Shown piece by piece: positions 26,363 through 34,595 of a DNA stretch of 64,000 nt. Under the pieces are notes generated by a model that saw only the letters and a list, made by a program, of their open reading frames with translations, searched no databases and was not told the origin of the DNA. The DNA comes from Chryseosolibacter sp964532595 (GTDB lineage: Bacteria > Bacteroidota > Bacteroidia > Cytophagales > Cyclobacteriaceae). Where the stretch lies: NCBI GenBank assembly GCA_964532595.1, contig CAZHIQ010000004.1:1-64000 (forward strand), in the 5' to 3' direction. How positions within the stretch are numbered: the stretch's first letter is position 1; each line of letters starts with the position of its first letter. A program made the position numbers and the translations under genes.

Positions 26363-27269
26363 GTTTTCCTCCTTTCACCAGGGTTATGAAGATTTCTCCC
26401 ATCGTCGGTATCTTTTCAACAAAGCTATGGACTTCCGTCTGGTCGGTAAGCGCGCGGATGAGTTCGTTGGGACTGAGTCCTTCCTCCATTTTGACCAGCG
26501 TACGGAAAAAGTTGTCGTCCAGTGCAGTAGTTGAAAGCTGTTGGAAGCGGTGGTCGCTCAGCGTGAGCGTTCCGCGATGGTCAACGGTATAGGTATTGGT
26601 CTTGTATTGCGCCTTGATGTCGCGCTTCGATCCCTCCAGGATTTTCTTACTCTTGTCAATAAGGGCGATGTGATCGCAGAGATCTTCCACCGTTTCCATC
26701 CGGTGGGTAGAGAAGATGATCGTACTTCCGCGTTCCCGGAGACCGAAGATTTCCTCTGTAATCAACTGCGCGTTGACGGGATCGAAACCGGAAAAGGGTT
26801 CATCGAGAATAATAAGACGTGGTTCATGCATCACCGTACTGATGAATTGAACCTTCTGTGCCATTCCCTTACTGAGGTCTTCGACTTTTCTGTTCCACCA
26901 TTCCTTGAGGTCAAACTTCTTGATCCATGTTTTGCTGCGTTCAAGAGCTTCTGCGCGCGACAGACCTTTGAGTTGAGCCAGGTAGAGGAGTTGATCGCCG
27001 ACCTTTAGCTTTTTATAAAGCCCTCGTTCTTCTGGCAGATATCCGATTATGCCAACATGCTTTTCCTGAAGGGGCTCACCGAATACTTTGATGTGTCCTT
27101 TGTCGGCATAGATAATCTGGTTGATGATACGGATCAGGGTTGTTTTGCCCGCGCCGTTGGGACCAAGGAGACCAAAGATACTGCCCTCCGGGATGGTCAT
27201 ACTGACATCATCGAGCGCCGTATGTTCCGTATAGCGCTTGGTGATGTTTTCTGCGATTAGTGCTTCCAC
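26355..27269 (-). CDS. ABC transporter ATP-binding protein (NatA-like)
   Basis: The 304-residue ATPase has the Walker A loop GPNGAGKTTL, a Q-loop, the signature LSKGMAQK and Walker B LIILDEPFSGFD with the H-loop STHRME. A C-terminal extension of about 80 residues follows the core, as in NatA/DRA-type exporters. With the permease encoded next it should power export of an ion or small hydrophobic compound. It leads the two-gene unit; the upstream 82 bases hold only an imperfect promoter match (TATCTTTC). Confidence 0.92.
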   Translation of the reverse strand: MEALIAENITKRYTEHTALDDVSMTIPEGSIFGLLGPNGAGKTTLIRIINQIIYADKGHIKVFGEPLQEKHVGIIGYLPEERGLYKKLKVGDQLLYLAQLKGLSRAEALERSKTWIKKFDLKEWWNRKVEDLSKGMAQKVQFISTVMHEPRLIILDEPFSGFDPVNAQLITEEIFGLRERGSTIIFSTHRMETVEDLCDHIALIDKSKKILEGSKRDIKAQYKTNTYTVDHRGTLTLSDHRFQQLSTTALDDNFFRTLVKMEEGLSPNELIRALTDQTEVHSFVEKIPTMGEIFITLVKGGKHE

Positions 27270-27351
27270 ATTGCTCGAGTTTTTTCACTGCAATAAGTGT
27301 GGAAAGATAATCAGGAATTACATCTGACAGGAGAAAATACAGGGCGGATGT

Positions 27352-28245
27352 TTACTGAGCGGAGTTGCGGAAGACGATGCTGCCCATCGAAACGTCGAGA
27401 TCGAACGTGAGGGCATTTTTCGCCCGCTCGTTGTAGGCGGAATTTACGAAAGTATTTGCGCTGACTTTCCTGAGGTTCGAGGGCATTTTTACGCTGCACA
27501 ACCATGAGTCATTGATCGTCACTTTGACGGGAATGTCATCCGACGGGAGAATGATCGTAAGATTTCCGGCGCCAACGCTACCCTGGATGTGATTGGATGT
27601 AATGGGTGTCCCATCGGAGAAGTCGAGCGTAAGGTTGCCAAAGGTGACTACGGCGTTGGTGAAGCGTGCTCTGGATCGGTTGATGTTATCGACGAAAAGT
27701 GATCCGAGGTCGACCTTGACCGCCAGTGTATCCATCTCCGTCTTGTTTTCACGTGATCCGTAGCCAATGTTGACGTCGGCACTGCCGCTATTGATTTTTA
27801 GCTTTTCGATTGCCAGACCGGAAAGGTCGACGTGGGCATTGCCGACGCCATAATCGAGCTGGAGGTCGTAGGGTTTGTCGTCCGACAGGTACATCTTCCA
27901 GATGGTATTTGTCTCCGGTCCCCGGCTGAAGACTCGGGTGGAAATTGTCTGGCCGATGCTGCGGGTACCTGTATTTTCGAAATTGAGGGAAACGGAGCAG
28001 GTTTTGTCGACAATTGCTTTGCTAAACTGGTGGGCGTAGGCGGAAGGGTCCTGGTTGCTGTAAATATTGAGAATTTCAGCTTCGCGGCCGGCTGTGATAT
28101 AACAATCGCCCGAATTTGCCCGAAGCTGCAGGGAAATGCGTTCACATGAGGGGCTGTTCTCGACAGTGAATTGCCGCTTTAACTGCCCACTTGCCACCCC
28201 TGCAACCGCAATTCCACACAAGGTCAACCAAAAAAATCTCTGCAT
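27352..28245 (-). CDS. Secreted Toastrack-like (DUF4097-type) protein
   Basis: The ATG at 28245 gives 297 residues with a signal peptide ending near VASGQ. The mature part is a run of short beta strands with repeating patterns such as GVGNAHVDLSGLAIEKLKINSGSADVNIGYG and GSVGAGNLTI, typical of the Toastrack/DUF4097 beta-helix-like fold. Proteins of this class lie in the envelope and their role is mostly unknown. It lies 111 bases downstream of dnaJ on the same strand; a link with the chaperones is not shown. Confidence 0.75.
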   Translation of the reverse strand: MQRFFWLTLCGIAVAGVASGQLKRQFTVENSPSCERISLQLRANSGDCYITAGREAEILNIYSNQDPSAYAHQFSKAIVDKTCSVSLNFENTGTRSIGQTISTRVFSRGPETNTIWKMYLSDDKPYDLQLDYGVGNAHVDLSGLAIEKLKINSGSADVNIGYGSRENKTEMDTLAVKVDLGSLFVDNINRSRARFTNAVVTFGNLTLDFSDGTPITSNHIQGSVGAGNLTIILPSDDIPVKVTINDSWLCSVKMPSNLRKVSANTFVNSAYNERAKNALTFDLDVSMGSIVFRNSAQ

Positions 28246-28356
28246 GCTGATTAAGTACGTACCCGCCACCCTTAGGTTGCGCCGTGTAAGTTTATCGCTC
28301 AAAAAGGAGCATTAAACCCCGCTAATGGTTATAAAACGGCAGGATACGGAAAAAGT

Positions 28357-29472
28357 TTAGTTAAAAAACTCTTTCATTCGCTCAAAGAATCCTTTTTCGG
28401 TGCCATCGGGCTTGGGTTCGAAGTTGGGTGAGCCGCGTAAGGTTTCGAGGGTTGCCCGTTCTTCGGCCGAGAGTTTCTTGGGAGTCCAGACGTTGACGTA
28501 AATCAGCTGGTCGCCGGTTTCATACCCATTGATATCACGAAGCCCTTTTCCGCGCAAACGGAGTACTTTTCCACTCTGAGTTCCCGGTTCGATCTTGATC
28601 TTGACCCTGCCGCCAATACTGGGTACCTCAACAGTCGTTCCCAGGGCTGCGTCGATAAAGCTGAGGTAGAGGTCGTAGATAATGTTGTTGCCGTCGCGCT
28701 TGAGAACGGAATCTTCGACCTCCTCGATGAGAATAAGCAAGTCGCCAGCAATTCCGCCGCCGGGGGCTTCGTTCCCTTTTCCGGACATCGACAATTGCAT
28801 TCCGTCGGAAACACCTGCCGGAATTTTAACGGAGATAATTTCCTCCTTGGAAACAAGACCCGAGCTGTCGACCCCGGGAGGGCGTTGATCTACCGTCTGG
28901 CCAGTGCCATTACACATGGGGCAGGTAGAGGATGATACCATCTGTCCCAGCATGGTGTTGACTACTTTGCGTACCTGGCCGGATCCCTGACAAGTGGTAC
29001 ACGACTTAAACGATACTCCGTCGGCCGCCACCAGACGGTGGACTTTAATTTTCTTTTCAACGCCTTGCGCGATTTCCTCGAGGGTAAGTTTGAGTTTGAT
29101 GCGGAGGTTTGATCCTTTGCGTTGCCGGCGCGTGCTGCGGCTCCCGCCTCCAAAAAAGCTTTCAAAGGGACTACCGCCACCGAAGATATCGCCAAACTGG
29201 CTGAAGATATCTTCCATATTCATGGTGTGGCCATAGCCTCCACCTCCTGAACGAGCATGGCCAAAGCGATCGTACTGGGCGCGTTTTTCGGGATTGCTCA
29301 ACACCTCATAGGCTTCAGCAGCTTCCTTAAACTTTTCTTCCGCCTCCTTGTTGCCGGGGTTCTTATCAGGGTGAAACTGAATAGCGATTTTCCGGTAAGC
29401 CTTTTTTATTTCTTCCGGTGTCGCGCTCCGGCCTACACCCAATACATCGTAATAGTCTCGCTTTGTTGACAT
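28357..29472 (-). CDS. dnaJ: Chaperone DnaJ (Hsp40) with a single zinc centre
   Basis: The 371-residue protein has an N-terminal J domain with the HPD motif (residues 34-36), a Gly/Phe-rich linker (about 75-120) and the C-terminal peptide-binding domains. The central region normally has four CxxCxGxG motifs that hold two zinc ions; here only two remain, CTTCQGSG at 158-165 and CPMCNGTG at 184-191, which are the middle pair. Those four are the only cysteines in the protein. The frame is intact, so this is not a frameshift. It follows grpE by 14 bases and should act with DnaK. Confidence 0.94.
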   Translation of the reverse strand: MSTKRDYYDVLGVGRSATPEEIKKAYRKIAIQFHPDKNPGNKEAEEKFKEAAEAYEVLSNPEKRAQYDRFGHARSGGGGYGHTMNMEDIFSQFGDIFGGGSPFESFFGGGSRSTRRQRKGSNLRIKLKLTLEEIAQGVEKKIKVHRLVAADGVSFKSCTTCQGSGQVRKVVNTMLGQMVSSSTCPMCNGTGQTVDQRPPGVDSSGLVSKEEIISVKIPAGVSDGMQLSMSGKGNEAPGGGIAGDLLILIEEVEDSVLKRDGNNIIYDLYLSFIDAALGTTVEVPSIGGRVKIKIEPGTQSGKVLRLRGKGLRDINGYETGDQLIYVNVWTPKKLSAEERATLETLRGSPNFEPKPDGTEKGFFERMKEFFN

Positions 29473-29486
29473 GGATCTTTATATAC

Positions 29487-30056
29487 TTAGTTGCCCACTA
29501 CTACCTTAGCGTAGCGGATCACTTTCTCATTTAAGAAATAGCCTTTTTCAACGACGTCTACAATTTTTCCTTTCAACGCTTCTTCCGGTGCCGGAATTTG
29601 TGTAATGGCATCGTGGAAATCTGCATCGAAGTCAGTGCCCTTGGGAATATCCATAGCCTTCACGCCGAAAGTTTCCAGGACCTTGCGGAATTTCGACTGG
29701 ATCAGAAGGAATCCTTCGGTGGTATTATCGGGCGTTCCGGAAACGGCTTGAGCGGCCCGGTCAAAGTCGTCCATGACCGGCAATAGCGCAGTGATCAATT
29801 GCTCGTTGGCGGTGTTAATCATTTCGAGCTTCTCACGCGCGGTGCGCTTGCGGAAGTTCTCAAATTCTGAGTACAGGCGCAGGTATTTGTCTTTGGCTGC
29901 ATCGAGTTCGCCTTGTAAATCAGATCCGGTACTCTCGCTCGCTGCAGATGTTTCTTCAGAACTCGCTTCTGTCTTCACTTCTTCACCGGCTGCCTGCTTT
30001 TCCTCCGTTGCTTTTGTCCCGTTCTCTAATTCTTCCCTGGTTTCCTGTTTCTCCAT
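29487..30056 (-). CDS. grpE: Nucleotide exchange factor GrpE
   Basis: The 189-residue protein has a Glu/Ser/Thr-rich, probably disordered start (about residues 1-50), a long helix with YLRLYSEFENFRKRTAREK, and the C-terminal beta domain with PKGTDFDADFHDAITQIPAPE and GYFLNEKVIRYAKVVVG. GrpE releases ADP from DnaK. It is followed 14 bases later by dnaJ, forming a grpE-dnaJ unit that lies 107 bases downstream of obg. Confidence 0.95.
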   Translation of the reverse strand: MEKQETREELENGTKATEEKQAAGEEVKTEASSEETSAASESTGSDLQGELDAAKDKYLRLYSEFENFRKRTAREKLEMINTANEQLITALLPVMDDFDRAAQAVSGTPDNTTEGFLLIQSKFRKVLETFGVKAMDIPKGTDFDADFHDAITQIPAPEEALKGKIVDVVEKGYFLNEKVIRYAKVVVGN

Positions 30057-30132
30057 GTTTTCTGATCAGTTTAACTCAATAATGTTTCAGGCCCATGGTC
30101 AATAACTTTGCCAAAGCCATATTGTGCCAATG

Positions 30133-30159
30133 TGACACCTTTCCGCGTGGCCTCGTGAC
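30133..30159 (-). promoter_or_regulatory. Possible grpE regulatory region
   Basis: Two GTGACA elements (TGAC at 30133 and 30156) lie 77-103 bases upstream of the grpE start, in the obg-grpE gap. They resemble the repeated TGAC/GTCA elements upstream of dnaK. No exact TAnnTTTG is present in the gap. Confidence 0.3.
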
Positions 30160-30163
30160 AGGC

Positions 30164-31153
30164 TTAGTGCAGATTCTGCCAGATAAGGTCTTTCAGCGTC
30201 TGAATGTTTAATCCGGTGACAGAAGAGATAAAGACCGATGGCAGGTCGGTTGGTAGTTCCGCTTTCATCTGCTCCATCAATTCATCATCGAGCATATCGG
30301 ATTTTGAAATGGCAAGCAGCCTTTTCTTGTCCAACAGTTCGGGATTGTATTTCCTGAGTTCATTGAGCAGAATATCATATTCTTTCCGGATGTCGGCGGC
30401 ATCGGCGGGTATCAGAAACAACAGCAGCGGATTGCGTTCGATGTGGCGAAGGAAGCGGATTCCCAAGCCGCGTCCTTCCGCTGCTCCTTCGATAATACCG
30501 GGTATATCGGCCATGACGAACGACTTGTCGTCGCGCCACGAAACAACGCCGAGGTTAGGGGTCAGGGTAGTAAACGCGTAGTCAGCGATCTTTGGTTTCG
30601 CCGCTGAGACAACGGAAAGCAGTGTTGATTTTCCAGCATTCGGAAAACCTACCAGGCCAACGTCGGCCAGTAGTTTCAGTTCCAGAATGATCCACTCTTC
30701 GCGGCCGGGTTCCCCCGGCTGCGCATAGTCGGGAGCGCGGTTGGTTGGCGTTGCAAAAAAAGCGTTTCCTTTTCCGCCGCGTCCTCCCGGAGTGAGTACA
30801 TGCTCTTCGCCGTCGTGGTTGATTTCGCAAATGATTTCGCCGGTATCGGCATTGCGGGCCACTGTGCCGAGGGGCACCTCAAGGATAACGTCCTTGCCAC
30901 TGGCTCCGGTGCGATTCTGCTCCTCGCCCGGTGCGCCGGGTTCGGCAATCACGTGTTTCCGATACTTCAGGTGCAGCAGCGTCCAGAGCTGTGCATTTCC
31001 ACGAAGCCTGATATCTCCTCCTTTTCCGCCATCGCCGCCATCGGGACCGCCAAGCGGTACGTATTTTTCCCGCCGGAAATGCCGGAAGCCGGCTCCCCCC
31101 GCACCTGAGCGAGAGTGAAATTTGACGTAATCGATGAAATTCGGTGACGACAC
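30164..31153 (-). CDS. obg: GTPase Obg/CgtA
   Basis: The protein is 329 residues from the GTG at 31153, beginning VSSPNFIDYVKFHSRSGAGG. It has the glycine-rich Obg fold (about residues 1-160) and a GTPase domain with GFPNAGKSTLL, the DIPGIIEGA motif and SKSD. Obg is linked to ribosome assembly and stress responses. The C-terminal OCT domain of some homologues is absent. No ATG is available at the homologous position; a longer in-frame start at 31234 would overlap adk and add residues unlike Obg. It starts 10 bases after the adk stop. Confidence 0.93.
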   Translation of the reverse strand: MSSPNFIDYVKFHSRSGAGGAGFRHFRREKYVPLGGPDGGDGGKGGDIRLRGNAQLWTLLHLKYRKHVIAEPGAPGEEQNRTGASGKDVILEVPLGTVARNADTGEIICEINHDGEEHVLTPGGRGGKGNAFFATPTNRAPDYAQPGEPGREEWIILELKLLADVGLVGFPNAGKSTLLSVVSAAKPKIADYAFTTLTPNLGVVSWRDDKSFVMADIPGIIEGAAEGRGLGIRFLRHIERNPLLLFLIPADAADIRKEYDILLNELRKYNPELLDKKRLLAISKSDMLDDELMEQMKAELPTDLPSVFISSVTGLNIQTLKDLIWQNLH

Positions 31154-31163
31154 GGGACGAAGT

Positions 31164-31745
31164 TTACACGAGCAGACTCTTGTCGATTTCGACGCAGAGG
31201 TTAGTGAAAATCTCGTCGATCGGCCCCAGGCCAATCACCGAGGCGTACTTGTTGTGCTTCTTATAGTATTCGGCGACAGCGGCTGTCTCGGCTTTGTATA
31301 CGTTGATCCGGTTCTCAATGACCTCCGGCTTAGCGTCATCGGGCCGGTTTTCTTTTGTCGCCCGATCAGCAAGTCTTTTTCTCAGCTCATCTTCCGGGAC
31401 CACCAGTTCGACAAGAATTTTGATGGGCGCCTGCTTTTTATCAAGCAGTGCGTCGAGCGCTTCCGCCTGGGGAATAGTGCGCGGAAAACCGTCGAATATA
31501 ATGCCGCTTGCCTCAGGGGCGCTGCTGATCTTTTCATCTACCATGTCGATCACCACCTGGTCGGGAACGAGGTTACCCTGATTCATATACTCCTGTGCCA
31601 GCTTGCCAAGCGGAGTGCCCTCCTTGAGATGTTTTCGAAACAGATCACCTGTCGAAATGTGGGTCAGGTTATATTTTTCGATGAGTTTGGCACTCTGAGT
31701 GCCTTTTCCGGCACCAGGAGGGCCGAATAGGATGATGTTGATCAT
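31164..31745 (-). CDS. adk: Adenylate kinase
   Basis: The 193-residue protein has the P-loop GPPGAGKGTQ near the N-terminus, the GFPRTIPQAE segment and the LID start RATKENRPDDAKPE, with a short LID lacking zinc cysteines. It interconverts AMP, ADP and ATP. It is followed closely by obg and preceded by hpt (97-base gap), making a nucleotide-related group on the minus strand. Confidence 0.96.
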   Translation of the reverse strand: MINIILFGPPGAGKGTQSAKLIEKYNLTHISTGDLFRKHLKEGTPLGKLAQEYMNQGNLVPDQVVIDMVDEKISSAPEASGIIFDGFPRTIPQAEALDALLDKKQAPIKILVELVVPEDELRKRLADRATKENRPDDAKPEVIENRINVYKAETAAVAEYYKKHNKYASVIGLGPIDEIFTNLCVEIDKSLLV

Positions 31746-31842
31746 TAATTAAGGTTATTAGGTTGTCAAGTTTTTGCTGACCCGCAAGGTAAGTCCTAAA
31801 TCACGCAGGGGCAACAGAAAAAAACTCGCACGGACTTCGCTA

Positions 31843-32373
31843 TCAGGGCCGAACAGCCCTGAATAACTGGCGGTGGTTGCGCCCCAGGCCATCATAGTCC
31901 AGGCCGTAGCCCAGTACAAACTCGTCGTCGATATCGAACCCGGTGAATCGTACGGAAATGTTCTTTTCCCGCGCGGTCTTTTTGCGCAGCAATGTTACCA
32001 CTTCCACCGATCGCGTCCCCAGGCTTTCAAGCTCCGCGATGATTTTCTCGAGGGTGAGGCCGGTATCAACGATGTCTTCGACAACGATGACATCCTGTTT
32101 GAAGAGACTCTCGTCTAATCCAATTAGCGACTTTAGCTGTCCCGTGCTCGTCAATCCTTCATATGAGGCAAATTTTACAAACGATACCTTGCACGGCGCC
32201 TCTATGTGTTTGATCAGATCAGCCGCGAACATAAATGCACCGTTCAGAACCGGCAAAAACACGGGTGAACGGTCGGCATAATGTCGGTTGATTTCTGACG
32301 CCAGCTGCGACACTTTCGCGCTGATTTCTGCCTCACTGATAAATTCCGTAAATTCTACATCCCTGATCTTCAT
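31843..32373 (-). CDS. hpt: Hypoxanthine phosphoribosyltransferase
   Basis: The 176-residue protein has the PRPP-binding motif VIVVEDIVDTGLTL and the VSFVKFASYEG segment of purine phosphoribosyltransferases; the late GYGLDYDGLGRNHRQLF segment is typical of bacterial Hpt. It salvages hypoxanthine (and often guanine) to the nucleotide. A promoter-like box with an inverted repeat against it lies just upstream. Confidence 0.93.
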   Translation of the reverse strand: MKIRDVEFTEFISEAEISAKVSQLASEINRHYADRSPVFLPVLNGAFMFAADLIKHIEAPCKVSFVKFASYEGLTSTGQLKSLIGLDESLFKQDVIVVEDIVDTGLTLEKIIAELESLGTRSVEVVTLLRKKTAREKNISVRFTGFDIDDEFVLGYGLDYDGLGRNHRQLFRAVRP

Positions 32374-32393
32374 GCTGCCTTACTTTCGGAGCG

Positions 32394-32426
32394 CAAAGAT
32401 AACCGGAAATCAATCGCACTTCCGGT
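32394..32426 (-). promoter_or_regulatory. hpt promoter box with adjacent inverted repeat
   Basis: TATCTTTG at 32394-32401 (minus strand) matches TAnnTTTG and lies 21 bases before the hpt start. Directly upstream, ACCGGAA (32402-32408) and TTCCGGT (32420-32426) form a perfect 7-bp inverted repeat with an 11-base centre, where a repressor could block the promoter. Confidence 0.5.
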
Positions 32427-32482
32427 CAATGCAAATTTTTCAACTTTTCAAGACTTCTTCGCCCGATGCGCCGCAAGTTTAC

Positions 32483-33430
32483 CTACAGTTCGCGCATAAG
32501 GCATTGATAGAGCGCTATCATGCTGGCGATATCTTTCTTGTACACTTTCTCATTGGGGCTGTGAGGGCGCTCTTCGGGCGCGCCGACAAAGCACCAATCG
32601 AACGGATAAGGCGATACCTGAAGCTCGCGACCGTCGCTTGAGCCCATGCCTTCAACTTCGAGTTGAAACGAAATGTTGTTATTCTGCGCGATAGCAATGA
32701 TGCGTTCTACAAAGCTTCTCCGCGGGATGTTTCGGTCGCGCATTGAAATCGCCACGCCTTTCTCCGGATGGACGCCATCGGTAATCCAGGTGATGTCGGC
32801 GATAAGTGCCTGACGTATTTTCCACTGTTCGTAAATAAATCGCGCGAGATAGGGAACGGATCCACCCCCGTGTTCTTCCCAGGCGCTGAAAACGATGACT
32901 CCGTTTTCAAGGGTCTCTGCTACTTTCAACGCGACATAAATACCCAGTCGGTTATCGAGATAGGGGGATTCGATGGATCTTTCCGTTTCCCGAAAATTTA
33001 CTTCATAGGTAAGCGAAGTGCCGCGGTCAATCGCGCGCGCAAACCTGTACAGGGCATGATGATCATCGTCGTAGTCGAGAACACATTCAATCGGGCCGAG
33101 CGAATCGACGCCGACCAGAAAGGTGCCGGGCTCTGCATCAGGACTACCGATAGGCAACAGCTGGTTGCCGTATCGCACAGTGAAACCGGTTGTGTCCATG
33201 TGTGCGAAGATGGCGGTGCGCGGTTCTCCGAACTTCAGAATAATACAGTCCTGAAACTCCGGTCCGCTGAAGACCTGTGGTTGGACTTTCCAGTTTTTTT
33301 GCTCGCGTTCGATGTAAGTGTGAAGAAATCGGGCAAGCTGCGCTTCTTCGCCCGAGGGGGCATGTATTTCTACTAACGTTTTCAGTAATTGCATGTGGAG
33401 CCCGTGGTCGTCGCTGTCTTTTTGGTTCAT
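32483..33430 (-). CDS. M42-type metallo-aminopeptidase
   Basis: The 315-residue protein has the metal ligands of the M42/M28-M20 clan in order: HMD in AIFAHMDTTG, the LDNRLG aspartate, the WEEHGG glutamates and the ITD aspartate, and a late histidine near EERPHSPNE. M42 enzymes are large oligomeric aminopeptidases in the cytoplasm that trim peptides. No signal peptide is evident. It lies divergent from upp with 39 bases between start codons. Confidence 0.85.
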   Translation of the reverse strand: MNQKDSDDHGLHMQLLKTLVEIHAPSGEEAQLARFLHTYIEREQKNWKVQPQVFSGPEFQDCIILKFGEPRTAIFAHMDTTGFTVRYGNQLLPIGSPDAEPGTFLVGVDSLGPIECVLDYDDDHHALYRFARAIDRGTSLTYEVNFRETERSIESPYLDNRLGIYVALKVAETLENGVIVFSAWEEHGGGSVPYLARFIYEQWKIRQALIADITWITDGVHPEKGVAISMRDRNIPRRSFVERIIAIAQNNNISFQLEVEGMGSSDGRELQVSPYPFDWCFVGAPEERPHSPNEKVYKKDIASMIALYQCLMREL

Positions 33431-33469
33431 TCGGCAACTTTATCCTAAATTTTCCTAAGAAAAAAAACT

Positions 33470-34126
33470 ATGACCGATAACATCTTTGTGCTTAGTGAAT
33501 CGAAGAATATAGGCAACCGGTTCCTTTCCGAGCTGCGCGACACCGATGTACAACAAGACCGCATGCGTTTCAGGAGAAATCTGGAGCGGCTGGGTGAGAT
33601 TCTCGCCTATGAAATGTCGCGGCAGCTATCGTACCAGGCGATTGACGTGAATACTCCGCTGGGAGTAAAGACTATGTCGCTTCCTTCAACCGATCCGGTG
33701 ATTGTCGGTATTCTCCGCGCAGGGGTGCCCTTCCTGCAGGGTTTCATGAATTACTTCGACCGTGCTGATGTTGGCTTCGTCGGCGCTTACCGCAAAGAGG
33801 ATGGTCCTGAGTTATCGGTAAACATTGATTACTTGTCTGTCCCTTCTCTTGAGGGTAGACCTGTGATTCTGATCGATCCAATGCTTGCCACCGGTCGGTC
33901 AGTGGTAGATGCCGTGAACGCCCTTATACCCAAGGGAAAGCCGTCGCATCTTTTCATTGCGTCCGTTGTGTCAGCGCCGGAAGGAATCAAGCGTGTAACG
34001 GAGGAGGTGAGTTTGCCGTTTTCATTATGGACGTGTGCTATCGATGACAAGCTTAATGATTCGGCCTATATTGTGCCGGGCTTGGGTGATGCGGGTGATT
34101 TGAGCTATGGCATGCGTGCCTTATGA
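33470..34126 (+). CDS. upp: Uracil phosphoribosyltransferase
   Basis: The 218-residue protein has the PRPP-binding loop DPMLATGRSVVDAVNAL, the GILRAGVPFLQGF segment and the C-terminal PGLGDAGDLSYG motif, all marks of UPRT. It makes UMP from uracil and PRPP. With hpt and adk nearby it adds to a group of nucleotide-salvage genes. The next gene starts 10 bases after its stop. Confidence 0.96.
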   Translation: MTDNIFVLSESKNIGNRFLSELRDTDVQQDRMRFRRNLERLGEILAYEMSRQLSYQAIDVNTPLGVKTMSLPSTDPVIVGILRAGVPFLQGFMNYFDRADVGFVGAYRKEDGPELSVNIDYLSVPSLEGRPVILIDPMLATGRSVVDAVNALIPKGKPSHLFIASVVSAPEGIKRVTEEVSLPFSLWTCAIDDKLNDSAYIVPGLGDAGDLSYGMRAL

Positions 34127-34136
34127 TTCCCAACCT

Positions 34137-34595
34137 ATGTTACAGGAACTGTTGCGGGCCCTTCCGGTCTACTTCTCGTCGATGCTCAAGTTTATCTTCG
34201 GTCCTGCCGGAGGTTATGCGGTAGGTCTTCATCTTGCGACTACTATTGTGACCACTGTTGCCGGCACTATGACCGTTGTAGTGGTGCTTACCTATTTCGG
34301 AAACTGGATGCGCAACACGGTGTTCTCCCGATTCCCGCGAAGGAAGTTGCTGAAGCCGTCACCGTTTCTCGATCGCATCTGGAAGCGATACGGACTTGTA
34401 GGAATTGCGGCGCTTACGCCTTTGTTGCTCACGCCTATCGGCGGGGCGCTGTTGGCTGTAGGTACAGGAAGTCCGCGCGAAAAAATTCTGATTTATATGC
34501 TGATCAGTTCGTCGGTCTGGGCGACGGCGATTAGTACTGCAATCTATCTGCTGGGCAACGAGTTCAAGACTTTGCTGATGGAGTATGGATGGTGA
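34137..34595 (+). CDS. Small-molecule exporter-like membrane protein
   Basis: The 152-residue protein from the ATG at 34137 has about four hydrophobic segments and a basic loop (RFPRRKLLKPSPFLDRIWKRYG). The G-rich stretch TPLLLTPIGGALLAVG suggests a transport function, and the size fits small multidrug-export or DUF-type proteins, but I do not recognise a named family. It starts 10 bases after upp. Its stop codon directly abuts the stop of the convergent serine dehydratase gene, with no base between. Confidence 0.75.
   Translation: MLQELLRALPVYFSSMLKFIFGPAGGYAVGLHLATTIVTTVAGTMTVVVVLTYFGNWMRNTVFSRFPRRKLLKPSPFLDRIWKRYGLVGIAALTPLLLTPIGGALLAVGTGSPREKILIYMLISSSVWATAISTAIYLLGNEFKTLLMEYGW

Noticed and set aside
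30057..30163. TGGCAC-like string resembling a sigma-54 promoter before grpE
   Set aside because: The -24/-12 GG-to-GC spacing is wrong.
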